This document shows, one piece after another, positions 17,598-27,641 of a stretch of 64,000 nucleotides of DNA. Source of the stretch: Chthoniobacterales bacterium (GTDB lineage: Bacteria; Verrucomicrobiota; Verrucomicrobiia; Chthoniobacterales; JAATET01); assembly GCA_015655545.1 (NCBI GenBank), contig JAATET010000031.1, positions 62,001 through 126,000 on the forward strand. Direction: 5' to 3'. The translations under genes and the position numbers were made by a program. The notes below the pieces were generated by a model. That model was not told the origin of the DNA. It saw only the letters and a program-made list of their open reading frames with translations, and searched no databases. How positions within the stretch are numbered: the first letter of the stretch is position 1; every line of letters starts with the position of its first letter.

Positions 17598-20503
17598 ATG
17601 AAGACGTCCCGACTTCTCATCCTCGCTGCCCTGGCGGCTTGCACTTTGCTGGCCGCCTCCGCGGAGAACCTCACCGTAGACACGCTGCGCTGCGAATACC
17701 TCAAAGAGCCGATCGGCATCAACGAAACGCATCCGCGCCTAAGCTGGATCGTGAAGTCTCCGCTGCGCGGTGAAATCCAGACGGCCTATCAAATCCTGGC
17801 GGCCTCGACTCCGGGCGCGTCTGGGGCCGGGACGGAGCTCCCTCGGCGTGGAGCGCGCCGGTCAAATGGGAAATGGGTCTGCTCGATCCGAAGGATTGGA
17901 AGGCGAGCTGGATCGAGAGTCCGAAAAATCCCGAAGGAAGTGTTTCTTCACTGAACGCCGAGGAAGCGTTCGCGAGCTTTTCGGGATGTTCGTGGATTTG
18001 GAATGACGAGCCGGGCCTGGAGGCCGGAGGCCGGCTAGCGGCGAACGCCATTTCCAAAGGCGATTCGATCTCCCGAGCGGCGCAAAGTTGAAAATGGCGA
18101 AGCTTTTGATCACTGCGGACGATGGATTCACCGCCTCGGTCAACGGCAAAAAAGTCGGCGGCCTGGACGTCGCCGACGGATGGCAACAGCCGCAAACTTT
18201 CGACCTGCTGCCGTTCCTCGAGACGGGAGAAAATATCATTACCGTCACCGCCCCGAATCGCGGCTCCTTCGCCGGCCTTCTCGCGAAGATCGGCCTGGGC
18301 TTTGACGGCCGGAAGCCGGAAATCATCGTCACGGATGCCACCTGGCAGGCCACGCGGCAGGCGTCTCCCTCGTTGAACGATTGGAAAGCGGCCGCCGTGA
18401 TCGTGCCTTTTGGAAAAGGCCCGCGGGGCTTAATCGGCGAATTTATTCCGACGCCGGTGCCGATTTTGCGGGACACGTTCGACGTCGCCGACAAGCCCGT
18501 CGCGCACGCGCGCCTCTATTCCACGGCGTTGGGAATTTACGAGCTGCATCTCAATGGCCGGCGCGTGGGCGACGAGCAGTTTGCGCCCGGATGGACGGAC
18601 TACGACAAGCGGTCGTCACCGACGCTTTCTGGAAAGCGCACGCGAGCCCGATGCTCGGCTCGGATTTGTTGAACGGTGAGGTTTACGATGCCCGGCTTGA
18701 GCTGCCGGATTGGGCAGATCCGGCGCTCGACGACAAGAATTGGACGCCGGTCGGCGTGCGGTCCGAAAAGCCGCGCATCATGGATGGGCGCGCTTCCGAA
18801 CCGATCCGGACGCTCGGGGAAATTCCCGCGAAAAAGCTCACGCAGCCGCAGCCCGGAAAATGGACCTTCGATCTCGGGCAAAACATGGTCGGCTGGGTCC
18901 GCATCGCGGTCAAAGCCCCGGCCGGCACGGCGATCACCATCCGCCATGGCGAAATGCTCAATCCCGATGGCACGCTCTACACGGCGAATCTGCGGACGGC
19001 CCTCGCCACCGATACCTACATCTGCAAAGGCGACGGACTCGAGGTCTGGCAGCCGCGGTTTACGGCGCACGGGTTCCGTTATGTCGAGCTTACGGGCCTC
19101 GCCGGCAAGCCCGACTTGAGCACCGCCACGGGAATCGTCGTGGGTTCCGACACGCCGCGCGCCGGCACGTTCGCCTGCTCGAATCCGCTCATCAATCAAC
19201 TCCAGTCCAATATCGCCTGGGGCCAGCGCGGGAATTTTTTCAGCGTGCCGACCGATTGCCCGCAGCGCAACGAACGCCTGGGATGGATGGGTGACGCCCA
19301 GGTCTTCATCCGCACCGCGACTCAGAACGCCGACGTCGCCGGCTTCTTCACGAAGTGGCTCGTCGACGTGCGGGACGCGCAGTTCGACGACGGCCGTTTC
19401 CCGGATGTCGTGCCGCGTATCCTGCCCCAGACCGGCGCGCCCGGTTGGGGCGACGCCGGCGTGATCTGCCCGTGGACCGTCTACCAAATCTACGGCGATA
19501 CCCGCGTCCTCGAGCGCTCCTACGATGGGATGGTCCGCTGGGTGGAATGGTGCAAGGCCAGCTCCACGGACCTGATCCGCAGCCAAGACCTCGGCGACAA
19601 TTACGGCGATTGGCTCTCCATCAATGCCGACACGCCCAAGGATCTCATCGGCACGGCATTCTTCGCGTATTCCACCGAGCTGCTTTCCGGCATCGCCACC
19701 GTGCTCGGAAAAACCGACGACGCAGCGAAATACCGGAAGCTTTTCGAGGACATCAAGGCCGCCTTCAACGCCCGCTACGTCAAGCCCGACGGCCGTATCG
19801 AGGGCGACACCCAATGCGGCTACGCGATGGCGCTCAAGTTCAACCTCCTGCCCGAAAAACTCCGGTCCGTCGCGGGAGAAAAGCTCGCCGCCGACATCAA
19901 GGCCAAGGGCGACCACCTCTCCACCGGCTTCCTCGGCGTGGGCTATCTTCTTCCGATGCTCACGCAGACCGGCCACACGGATGTCGCCTACAAGCTCCTG
20001 CTCCAGGAAACCTTCCCTTCCTGGCTCTTTTCCGTGAGACAGGGCGCCACCACGATCTGGGAGCGCTGGGACGGCTGGACGCCGAAAAAGGGTTTCCAAA
20101 CCGTCGCGATGAATTCCTTCAATCACTGCTCGGCTCATGCGGCCAGTGGATGTATGATTCCCTCGCCGGCATCGGCCTCGATCCGGAGGCGCCAGCCTAT
20201 CGGCACATCATTTTTCAGCCGCGGATGGGGGGCGCCATGACGAGCGCCAAGGCCACTCTGGAGACGATGCGCGGATTGATCGTGAGCGATTGGAAGACGG
20301 GTGAAGGGTTGTTTAATCTGGCCTGCACCGTTCCGGTCGGATCGACGGCGACCGTGATTCTGCCCGCGTCGAATCCCGCGTCGATTCGCGAAGGAAACCG
20401 GCCGCTGGCGCAGGCTTCGGGCGTGAAGCTTTTGCGGACCGAGGCCGGGAAGACATTCCTTTCCGTCGAATCGGGATCCTATCAGTTCTCATGCGGGATG
20501 TGA
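17598..20503 (+). pseudogene. decayed GH78 alpha-L-rhamnosidase
   Basis: Family 78 similarity runs through three reading frames. It starts with a signal peptide and the N-terminal Bac_rhamnosid_N pattern (LRCEYLKEPIGI, HPRLSW, QTAYQILAAST). Near 17,815 about 50 residues are missing and the frame changes (RVWGRDGAPSAWSAP). Near 18,040 the frame changes again before LLITADDGFTASVNGKKVGG. Near 18,615, after GWTDYDKR, some 60-75 residues are missing and the frame changes. The catalytic core then reads through (SVPTDCPQRNERLGWMGDAQ, IWERWDGWTP). A short deletion near 20,125 (SFNHC / LGSCGQWMYDS) changes the frame once more. Four lesions, at least two of them real deletions, argue for genuine decay rather than one sequencing error. 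Confidence 0.88.
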
Positions 20504-20648
20504 GGCCTTCCTCCGGCATTTGAAAATCGCCGCGCGCGCCCGGATTCGAGGCGCGCCGATAAGAGGTGCTGGTAGAACGCAGGCAGATGGGCTCTATTGA
20601 TGACCCTCAAGACCGACGAACACATCGATCCGTTGTTCACACCATTTG

Positions 20649-22550
20649 ATGTCCGCATCCACCGACCACGCCAAGGCCGCCAAACTCGCACTGACCGTCG
20701 GGGCGCTCGGAGTCGTTTTCGGAGATATCGGCACGAGCCCGCTCTACGCCTTCAAGGAATGCCTTAAGCATGGCGGCGGCGCGGGAGCCGACACGACGCT
20801 CGGCATCCTTTCCCTCATCCTGTGGTCGCTCATCGTCGTCGTCTCGATCAAGTATGTGACGCTCGTGCTGCGGGCGGACAACCACGGCGAGGGCGGCATC
20901 CTGGCGCTGCTGAACCTCGCCTTCCCCGCGAATCCCAGCCAGACGACGAAAGCCGTGCTTCTGATGAGTGCGGTGGGCGTTTTCGGTGCCGCGCTGCTGT
21001 ATGGCGACGGCGTCATCACACCGGCGATTTCCGTGGTATCGGCGGTCGAGGGTCTCGAAGTCATCTCGCCGTCGCTCAGTCACGTGATCGTGCCGGTCGC
21101 GGTGTTGATCTTGATCGGTCTTTTTTCGGTGCAGCGTTTCGGGACGAACCTCATCGGCAAGGCCTTTGGCCCGATCATTCTCGTTTGGTTCGTGGTCATT
21201 GGTTCGCTGGGGGCGATTCAGATCTTTCTTCATCCGGAGGTGCTCCGAGCCTTCAATCCGATATGGGGCTTCAATTTTCTCTGGCACCATCCGTCCACCT
21301 CGACCGTCGTGCTCGGCAGCGTCGTGCTTGCCGTCACGGGCGCGGAAACGCTCTACGCGGACATGGGACATTTCGGCCGCATTCCGATCCGCACCGCGTG
21401 GAACGGCATCGTCCTGCCCGCGCTCATGCTGAACTATCTCGGTCAGGGCGCCCTGGTGCTCGCGGACCCCAGCGCCCCAAATCTGAACAGCCCGTTTTTC
21501 CGCGTCGCACCCGAGTGGGCGATTCCGCCACTCGTCCTCCTTGCCACCGCCGCCAGCGTAATCGCCTCGCAAGGCCTCATCTCGGGAGTCTTCTCACTCA
21601 CCACGGCCGCCATGCAGATGGGCTACCTGCCGCGTATCCAGATCTCGCACACCAGCCACGAAACTTCCGGCCGCATCTACATCCCCGCGATTAATTTCGC
21701 CCTCGCCCTCGCCTGCATCACCCTCGTCATCAGCTTCCGCTCCAGCTCCGCACTGGCCGCGGCCTACGGCATCGCCGTGACGATGACGATGATGGCCACG
21801 ACCTGCCTTTTCTACGTGGTCACGCAAAAGCAATGGGGCTGGAGCAAACCGCTGTCACTCGTGGTCTGCGCGGTTTTCGCGACCATCGAGCTCGCCTTCT
21901 TTGCCTCGAACCTTCTCAAGGTCGCTCACGGCGGCTGGCTGCCGCTTTGCATCGGCGCACTGATTTTCTACCTGATGACCACGTGGAAAATCGGTCGTTC
22001 CTACATTAGTAGCCGCATCGGAGACGCGCTCACGCTGCCCTGCTTAGTGGACTCCATCGCCATGTCCGGCGTTCTCGACCCGCGCTTGAGTCCCCATCGC
22101 GTGAAAGGCACGGCGATCTTTCTCTCCTCGACTCCCGACATCACACCGCACTCGCTATCCTACAACCTCACGCACAATCACGTCCTGCATGAGCGGAACA
22201 TCGTTCTCACCATCGCCCCCGCGCGCGTGCCGGTGGTGCCGGACGACGAAAAACTATCGATTACCGAGCTGCCGGAGAATTTCTATCAGATCCACGCGAA
22301 ATTCGGCTTCATGGAAGTCCCGACGATCCAGTCCGTCGTGGAACAGGCGGCCAAAAAAAACCTGGAGATCAACGTGGACAAAAGCACATTTTTCCTCGGC
22401 CGGGAGACGCTCGTCCGCACCGACAAGGGGCTCTCGCGCTGGCGTGAGGGCGCCTTCATTGCCATGTCGAAGAACGCCCAGAACGCCGCCCAATTCTTCC
22501 GCCTCCCCAGCAGCCGCACGATCGAGATTGGCAAACAGGTCGAGATCTAA
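20649..22550 (+). CDS. kup: KUP-family potassium transporter
   Basis: A 633-residue potassium:proton symporter with about twelve membrane helices and a cytoplasmic C-terminal domain. GVVFGDIGTSPLYAFKE at the N-terminus is the family signature. YGDGVITPAISVVSAVEGLE and LYADMGHFGR follow. The C-terminus from about residue 470 is soluble, as in E. coli Kup. The ATG at 20649 directly follows an in-frame TTG; no strong ribosome-binding site is visible for either. Confidence 0.95.
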   Translation: MSASTDHAKAAKLALTVGALGVVFGDIGTSPLYAFKECLKHGGGAGADTTLGILSLILWSLIVVVSIKYVTLVLRADNHGEGGILALLNLAFPANPSQTTKAVLLMSAVGVFGAALLYGDGVITPAISVVSAVEGLEVISPSLSHVIVPVAVLILIGLFSVQRFGTNLIGKAFGPIILVWFVVIGSLGAIQIFLHPEVLRAFNPIWGFNFLWHHPSTSTVVLGSVVLAVTGAETLYADMGHFGRIPIRTAWNGIVLPALMLNYLGQGALVLADPSAPNLNSPFFRVAPEWAIPPLVLLATAASVIASQGLISGVFSLTTAAMQMGYLPRIQISHTSHETSGRIYIPAINFALALACITLVISFRSSSALAAAYGIAVTMTMMATTCLFYVVTQKQWGWSKPLSLVVCAVFATIELAFFASNLLKVAHGGWLPLCIGALIFYLMTTWKIGRSYISSRIGDALTLPCLVDSIAMSGVLDPRLSPHRVKGTAIFLSSTPDITPHSLSYNLTHNHVLHERNIVLTIAPARVPVVPDDEKLSITELPENFYQIHAKFGFMEVPTIQSVVEQAAKKNLEINVDKSTFFLGRETLVRTDKGLSRWREGAFIAMSKNAQNAAQFFRLPSSRTIEIGKQVEI

Positions 22551-22659
22551 ACGGCGATCTCCCGCCTATCGCGTCCGGTAGGGAATTTTGACTAGCCTCG
22601 CATCGGGGATCGGAAGAAGATTGCGCAAATCAGCGACCTGCACCAAAGGAGAACCTGCC

Positions 22660-22917
22660 ATGCAAGTAACGAATGAAGAAGTGGATCTCTCGATCCCAAA
22701 CATGCATTCGCGCGACGATGAAGCTCGCGCCGGTCAAATACTGCGAGAGCTGCCCGGAGTCACCGGCGTGCGTCTCGTGCAACGCGGAGCCTGGATTTCC
22801 TACCACCCGGAAACCATTTCCCACGATAAAATCGGCGCCGCGCTGAGACATGCCGGCTTCCGGGCCAGCACGTTCCAGGATTCCGCCACCGGCGAAACGC
22901 ACAATTCGTCGGTTTAG
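22660..22917 (+). CDS. HMA-fold (heavy-metal-associated-like) small protein
   Basis: An 85-residue protein with AAGGAG seven bases upstream of its ATG. LRELPGVTGVRLVQRGAWISYHP and KIGAALRHAGF match the beta-alpha-beta ferredoxin-like pattern of HMA domains. The metal-binding CxxC of copper chaperones, expected after IPNM, is replaced by HSRDDE, so copper binding by two thiols is not possible. It may be a degenerate or regulatory HMA protein. It stands alone between kup and the HxlR gene. Confidence 0.7.
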   Translation: MQVTNEEVDLSIPNMHSRDDEARAGQILRELPGVTGVRLVQRGAWISYHPETISHDKIGAALRHAGFRASTFQDSATGETHNSSV

Positions 22918-22938
22918 TCCGCCGGGCGCCGGGTCGGT

Positions 22939-23328
22939 CTAGCGCTTTGCCTTTTGAGCACGGGCTCTTGCGGCCTGCAGCTCGGGCAGATGCTTTTCCG
23001 CCCACAGGCAGATCGCGCCGAGCGGTTCGGTGAGGCTGCGGCCCAGCGGCGTGAGCGAATATTCCACCATCGGCGGGACGACCGGATAAACCTTCCGGGC
23101 GACGAGCCCATCGCTTTCCAGGCTGCGCAGCGTCTGCGTCAGCATCTTCTGCGAGACTCCCTCGATCGCCCGCCGCAGCTCGTTATGGCGCTTCGTGCCG
23201 CCGGCCAGCACGCGAATGATCAAGGCCGTCCATTTGTCGGCGATCCGATCGAGCACCTCGCGGGATGAGCAATCGGGATTCAGCACGCAGGCTTCGGAAG
23301 TGGATTTTTTCGGGGTCATAGGAACCAT
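22939..23328 (-). CDS. HxlR-family winged-helix regulator
   Basis: About 129 residues. DRIADKWTALIIRVLAGG, RHNELRRAIEGVSQKMLTQ and LESDGLVARKVYPVVPP are the family-defining helix-turn-helix and wing, and VEYSLTPLG follows. HxlR proteins respond to aldehyde, quinone or redox stress, often through a cysteine; two N-terminal cysteines (ACVLNPDC) are present. Met at 23,328 or 23,319 could be the start, and neither has a clear ribosome-binding site. It is divergent from an HtrA-like protease and thioredoxin, a plausible stress-related regulon. Confidence 0.88.
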   Translation of the reverse strand: MVPMTPKKSTSEACVLNPDCSSREVLDRIADKWTALIIRVLAGGTKRHNELRRAIEGVSQKMLTQTLRSLESDGLVARKVYPVVPPMVEYSLTPLGRSLTEPLGAICLWAEKHLPELQAARARAQKAKR

Positions 23329-23330
23329 AA

Positions 23331-23345
23331 GGTGCGTATGGCACC
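23331..23345. promoter_or_regulatory. small inverted repeat upstream of hxlR
   Basis: GGTGC-GTATG-GCACC, a 5-bp inverted repeat with a 5-bp spacer, lies 2 bp upstream of the hxlR start and 64 bp upstream of the divergent protease gene. It could be the regulator's operator or a small hairpin. Position is the only support. Confidence 0.3.
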
Positions 23346-23408
23346 AAAAAGTGGGTAATTGACGATGCTGCACGTTAAGCGGAGCGTGAGGCCCTTAAAA
23401 GGAAAACC

Positions 23409-24476
23409 ATGAAAATACCCAAGGCATTTCAGGGGCGGAGGACGAACGATTACCCGGCGGCGGCGCTCGATCGCGACGAAGAGCAAGCTTCCGTGCTCGA
23501 TGACGGCGATTTGCTCGACAGCTATTCGCGCGCCGTGATGGGCGCCGCGGAGAAGGTCGGCCCATCGGTGGTAAACATCGACGTGCGCCAGACCGTGAGC
23601 GACGGTCAGCGCTCCGCCGAGGCCGGCGGCAGCGGCTCGGGATTCGTCATTGCCCGCGACGGCTTCATTTTGACGAACAGCCACGTCGTCCACGGCGCGA
23701 GCCGCATCGAGGTCACGCTGTCCGATGGACGGAGCTATCGTGCGGAATTGATCGGCGACGATCCCGATACCGATCTTGCGGTCATTCGCATCGATGCGCC
23801 CGGCCTGGTCCACGCGGAGCTCGGCGAATCCTCCGCGGTGCGCGTGGGCCAGATGGCGATCGCGATCGGCAATCCCTTCGGCTTCCAGGCCAGCGTGACC
23901 GCCGGCGTGGTGAGCGCGCTCGGCCGAACCCTGCGCGCACAATCGGGCCGGATGATCGAGAACGTCATCCAGACCGACGCGGCGCTGAATCCCGGCAACT
24001 CCGGCGGCCCGCTCGTGGACTCGCGCGGCGTGGTGATTGGCGTGAACACCGCGATCATTCGTCCGGCGCAGGGCATTTGTTTCGCGACGGCGATCGATAC
24101 CGCGAAATTCGTGGCTGGCTGGCTGATCAAGGAAGGCCGCTTCCGCCGCGCGTCCATTGGCGTCGGCGGCCAGGACGTGGCGTTGCATCGGCGCGTCGTG
24201 CTTTTCCACAAGCTGCCGGTCGAGTCCGGCGTGCTGGTCGTGTCCGTGGAAAAGGACAGCCCCGCGCAGGAGGCGAAGCTGGCGGCGGGCGACGTGATCG
24301 TGGGCTATAACGAGCATCCGATCGCGGGCATCGCCGACCTGCATAAGCTGCTGCTCGGTCGCGAAATCGGCGTGCGCTCCGAGCTGACCGTTTCGCGTCA
24401 TACCGAGCTGCTCCGCTTGCCAATCACTCCGCGGGAAGCGATTCCCATTCCCGCGGAGCCGGCGGCTCACCAGTAA
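23409..24476 (+). CDS. trypsin-like serine protease with one PDZ domain (HtrA/DegP-like, no signal peptide)
   Basis: A 355-residue S1C protease. The catalytic triad is visible: His in TNSHVVHG, Asp in DPDTDLAVIR and Ser in ALNPGNSGGPLVD. GSGSGFVIARDGFILTN precedes the His. One PDZ domain fills the C-terminus (LVVSVEKDSPAQEAKLAAGDVIVGYN). No signal peptide or membrane segment is present, unlike most HtrA proteins, so a cytoplasmic protein-quality role is inferred. Thioredoxin follows 20 bp downstream on the same strand. Confidence 0.9.
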   Translation: MKIPKAFQGRRTNDYPAAALDRDEEQASVLDDGDLLDSYSRAVMGAAEKVGPSVVNIDVRQTVSDGQRSAEAGGSGSGFVIARDGFILTNSHVVHGASRIEVTLSDGRSYRAELIGDDPDTDLAVIRIDAPGLVHAELGESSAVRVGQMAIAIGNPFGFQASVTAGVVSALGRTLRAQSGRMIENVIQTDAALNPGNSGGPLVDSRGVVIGVNTAIIRPAQGICFATAIDTAKFVAGWLIKEGRFRRASIGVGGQDVALHRRVVLFHKLPVESGVLVVSVEKDSPAQEAKLAAGDVIVGYNEHPIAGIADLHKLLLGREIGVRSELTVSRHTELLRLPITPREAIPIPAEPAAHQ

Positions 24477-24496
24477 TCCAACTTTTTAGAAAAATT

Positions 24497-24829
24497 ATGA
24501 ATCCATCCGAACCCCTCAATATCAACGAAGAGAGTTTCGATCGCGCCGTCGTCCAGTCGCCGGTGCCGGTGCTGGTCGATTTCTGGGCGCCATGGTGCGG
24601 ACCGTGCAAAATGATCGCGCCGCTGCTCGACGAAATCGCTCGTGAGAATCCCGAGACCCTGCGAGTCGCGAAAGTCAACGTGGACGACCATCCCGCGCTG
24701 GCCGCGCGCTACGGCGTCCGCTCGATCCCGGCCTTGCTTGTCTTTTCCGATGGCCAGCTCAAGGACACGTCGATCGGCCTCACGAGCAAGCAAAGCCTGC
24801 TCTCGAAAGTCGCGGCGCTGGCCGCCTGA
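24497..24829 (+). CDS. trxA: thioredoxin
   Basis: A 110-residue thioredoxin with the redox motif WAPWCGPCKM near residue 33 and the cis-Pro region GVRSIPALLVF near 75. It reduces protein disulfides in the cytoplasm. Length and motifs match canonical TrxA. It follows the HtrA-like protease closely and probably shares its transcript. Confidence 0.95.
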   Translation: MNPSEPLNINEESFDRAVVQSPVPVLVDFWAPWCGPCKMIAPLLDEIARENPETLRVAKVNVDDHPALAARYGVRSIPALLVFSDGQLKDTSIGLTSKQSLLSKVAALAA

Positions 24830-24991
24830 TTTTCCGCCAATTCCCCGACGTTCGGCGCGATATTTCCAAGCCACCGGTCGGAAAGTTTTCCGGCTGGCGG
24901 CCCGGGACGGAAGTTTCGTGGCGTTTTTGGGTGTGGCATGGTCCTGGCAATTCGCCTTCATCTTTTTCTCTCAAGCCGCTAACCCCTTCGG

Positions 24992-26038
24992 ATGCTCACG
25001 AAGGTTTTTTCGGCTGCGATCCGGGGCGTGGACGCGCTGGAGGTGGAAATCGAGGTCAATAGCGGCCACGGCGATCCGCAAATCGTGGTCGTGGGATTGC
25101 CCGATGCCTCGGTGCGGGAAAGTCGCGATCGCGTGACGACCGCGATCTCCAACAGCGGCTTCCGCTGGCCGCGTCAGCGCACGACGGTGAACCTCGCTCC
25201 GGCAGACTTGAAAAAAGAAGGCCCGAGCTTCGACCTGCCCATCGCCATCGGGATGATCACCGTTGCCGAGGATGCCAGCGTGCCGCGGCTCGAGCGCTGC
25301 ATGATCGCCGGCGAACTCGGGCTCAACGGCGAAGTGCGCCCGATCAAAGGTGCTCTTTCCATCGCCATTGAAGCGCGCCGGAAAAAGAAGAAGGCGCTCA
25401 TCGTCCCGGCTGCGAATGCCGCCGAAGCCGCCGTAGTGGAGGGCATCGAAGTCTTCGGTGTGAAAAGCCTGCGCGAGGCATTCGAATTCCTCGCCAGACA
25501 GCGCGAACTCGAGCCCGCCGTCTCGCAGTTCGGCAGCTGGGAACAGGATGCGGAAGACCCGGATTTTTCGGAAGTGAAAGGCCAGGAACAGGTGAAGCGC
25601 GCCCTTGAGGTCGCGGTCGCCGGGAATCACGCGCTTTTGTTGATCGGTCCGCCTGGTTCCGGAAAATCGATGCTCTCGAAACGCATCCCGACCATCATGC
25701 CGCCGATCACGCTGGAAGAAGCGATCGAGACCACGAAGATTCACAGCGTTGCCGGGGTGCTTTCCGGTGAAGGGTTTTGCACCCGGCGGCCTTTCAGGTC
25801 GCCGCACCACACGATCTCCGACATCGGCCTCATCGGCGGCTCGGCAAATCCCGCTCCGGGCGAGCTGAGCATGGCGCACCATGGCGTGCTTTTCCTCGAC
25901 GAGCTGCCGGAGTTCCGGCGTTCGACATTGGAAGTCCTGCGCCAGCCGCTCGAAAACAGAGTCGTCCAGATCAGCCGTGCGGCTGGCACGGTATCTTTCC
26001 CGGCCAGCGTCATGTTGATCGCGGCCATGAATCCCTGC
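24992..26038 (+). pseudogene. comM: comM/yifB, 5' part, interrupted by the genomic island
   Basis: The first 349 codons of a ComM/YifB AAA+ ATPase, a helicase that promotes branch migration of donor DNA in natural transformation in species where it has been studied. The N-terminal ChlI-like domain is complete ([23 protein letters not shown]), followed by Walker A ([16 protein letters not shown]) and Walker B ([11 protein letters not shown]). Similarity stops at AAMNPC, exactly where ComM proteins read NPC-x-CGY. The frame then runs into the island and ends at 26,344 with unrelated residues. The missing part is at 62,612-63,091; joining them gives an uninterrupted 508-residue protein of normal length. 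Confidence 0.95.
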
Positions 26039-27641
26039 CCGCATGGCTTCCATCATCGGTGCGACCCTCTTCGTTCGCACCAACACCGGAATCCCTGCAA
26101 TCAAGGATTCCAGAGTTGGTGCTGCCGGAATCAGCAAAAAACATGGGGTTCATCTCAAAATCCACGATTGAGCAGCCATCAAAAGACACTGAACCAAACA
26201 TTGCCTGCAGAAGTCGCCGCTTTTCCTGTCGGTCCAAACGTTTTCGGAAAAACCGTGCGCCGCGTGCGATGTGTTCCACCAATCGCATTCCGGCTTGAGC
26301 GGCGGCTCGGCGGCGCTCGGCGGTTTTCACAGTCTTTTCGATAGCACTTTGTTCGCGGGCCAACTCCTGCATCCGGTCTTTGACGTAAGAAATATCCACG
26401 GAACCCAACTCTACCGCATTGAGCAAGTTCGCTCGTTTTTTGGTCACTTCCTTGAGGAGCCGTTGGAAATTTGCATTCGAACCGCGGTCCTCTGCCGCAT
26501 CTTCCATACTTGCGACCATGCGCTCCACAACCTCTGGACTGGTAAGGTGCTCGGATACGAACGAAAATATCGTTTCCTCCATATCTTGCTTTCGCACACT
26601 CGGCTGCTGGCACGACGAACCATTGCGCTTGTGTAAATAATAATTTCGGTTGCAGATGTAGTAACCCTGCTTTTTCCCATCGCGTCGGAGTCCCGACGTG
26701 CCATAGAGGCGTCCGCCACAGTGGGCGCAAATCGCGATACCGGACAAAACATTAACCTCGGCAGTCTTCCGAACAGAGCGCCAGTGAGCATTGCTTTTGG
26801 CGAGGAGTGCCTGCACGCGCTCAAAACGTTCGTCAGACACAGCACCTACTTCAAAAATCCGAACGTCGATAATCTCCTCCTCTGGACGAGGAACCTTACG
26901 GCGGTCGGCCTGCCGTCCATCCTCGCTGTCATATTTTTGTGGACCACGCTTCTGGTCATAAACCCGCCTGCCGATGTAAGTGCGGTTCCGTAAAAGATTA
27001 TGGAGGGTGCGGGGTGCGATATCGACCCTCCGTCCGATTTCTGACAGATTGCTGAGTCCCTCTTCGTCGATAATCCGGAACGCCTCCCTCACCGCTTCCA
27101 CCTCTGGCGTGTAACTCCATGTGTTGGACGGCCTGTCGTAGGCGACGCCCCTTGGAAGCGTGATTTTCGCGGAAGGACACTTGCCTTGCTTGCGCTTTTG
27201 CTCCTTGGCCCCTTGAGTTTTCTCTAGGATTTTTCGGCGGTCTAGCCCTGCATAGGAGGCAAGTATTTGCATGAAAAAAGCCCCCTCTGAAGAGCGCAGA
27301 TCATGATTTGCGCCTGCGGTATAAAGGGTCGCACCTGCATCGCGGAACACGTCAATAATGTCGAAATCGGAAAGACGGTCAGGTCGAAAGAGGCGGTCCA
27401 AATCCGACACTACTACTCCGGCAATCTGGTAGGTTCGAATTTCAGTAAGAAGACGCTGAAACACGGGGGATGCTTTCACGTTCGACCCCGAAACGTCGAT
27501 GATGTCGTCAACGCGGATCAGGTCGAGGTTGTCCCGAAGCACAATTGCCTCGATTGCCGCGCGCTGCCGTGGAATTCCGGCCCGATCTTCACCGCTTTGC
27601 TCTTCGGTGCTCACTCGCACCAGGCCGACAACCCTCTTCAT
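26010..27641 (-). CDS. large serine recombinase (island integrase)
   Basis: A 543-residue serine integrase. The N-terminal resolvase domain has the nucleophilic Ser in [11 protein letters not shown] (residue 11) and the conserved VSDLDRLFR and [10 protein letters not shown]. The recombinase domain spans about 165-270 ([29 protein letters not shown]). A zinc-ribbon region ([14 protein letters not shown] ... YYICNR ... SSCQQPSV) and a coiled coil (about 385-470) follow, as usual in this class. The last nine residues are encoded by comM DNA across attL, so this C-terminus exists only when the island is integrated. In the excised circle the frame would continue into 62,601-62,217. The start overlaps a 61-residue gene as ATGA. 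Confidence 0.95.
   Translation of the reverse strand: MKRVVGLVRVSTEEQSGEDRAGIPRQRAAIEAIVLRDNLDLIRVDDIIDVSGSNVKASPVFQRLLTEIRTYQIAGVVVSDLDRLFRPDRLSDFDIIDVFRDAGATLYTAGANHDLRSSEGAFFMQILASYAGLDRRKILEKTQGAKEQKRKQGKCPSAKITLPRGVAYDRPSNTWSYTPEVEAVREAFRIIDEEGLSNLSEIGRRVDIAPRTLHNLLRNRTYIGRRVYDQKRGPQKYDSEDGRQADRRKVPRPEEEIIDVRIFEVGAVSDERFERVQALLAKSNAHWRSVRKTAEVNVLSGIAICAHCGGRLYGTSGLRRDGKKQGYYICNRNYYLHKRNGSSCQQPSVRKQDMEETIFSFVSEHLTSPEVVERMVASMEDAAEDRGSNANFQRLLKEVTKKRANLLNAVELGSVDISYVKDRMQELAREQSAIEKTVKTAERRRAAAQAGMRLVEHIARGARFFRKRLDRQEKRRLLQAMFGSVSFDGCSIVDFEMNPMFFADSGSTNSGILDCRDSGVGANEEGRTDDGSHAGRDSWPRST
26029..26038 (+). other. left attachment core (attL)
   Basis: GAATCCCTGC at the point where comM similarity ends. 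The chromosome lies to the left and the island to the right. The identical 10 bp occurs at the right boundary. The strand exchange must lie within these shared bases, but the exact crossover dinucleotide cannot be fixed from one sequence. Confidence 0.88.
26029..26098 (+). repeat. 70-bp att repeat, left copy
   Basis: This 70-bp block starts and ends with GAATCCCTGC and matches 62,542-62,611 at 55 of 70 positions by my alignment. Shared sub-blocks are GGCTTCC, TCGGTGCGACC and CGCACCAACA. In the predicted circular form the two blocks would lie in tandem and share one core copy. On the minus strand both encode a repeated peptide, [20 protein letters not shown] in this copy. Confidence 0.85.
26077..26122. 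repeat. 46-bp dyad inside the left end
   Basis: GCACCAAC-n3-GGAATCC is followed after 10 bp by GGATTCC-n3-GTTGGTGC, so 15 of 18 positions per arm are perfectly symmetrical. The same half-site (CGCACCAAC then GAATCC) recurs in direct orientation at about 62,529 and 62,589. The size and symmetry suit a dimeric recombinase binding site. Confidence 0.6.

Noticed and set aside
17499..18672. Separate small genes at the start of the GH78 locus
   Set aside because: The fragments align consecutively to one GH78 protein in different frames, so they are parts of a single pseudogene.
24971..26137. 388-residue minus-strand frame opposite comM
   Set aside because: Antisense to a conserved gene and without domain support.
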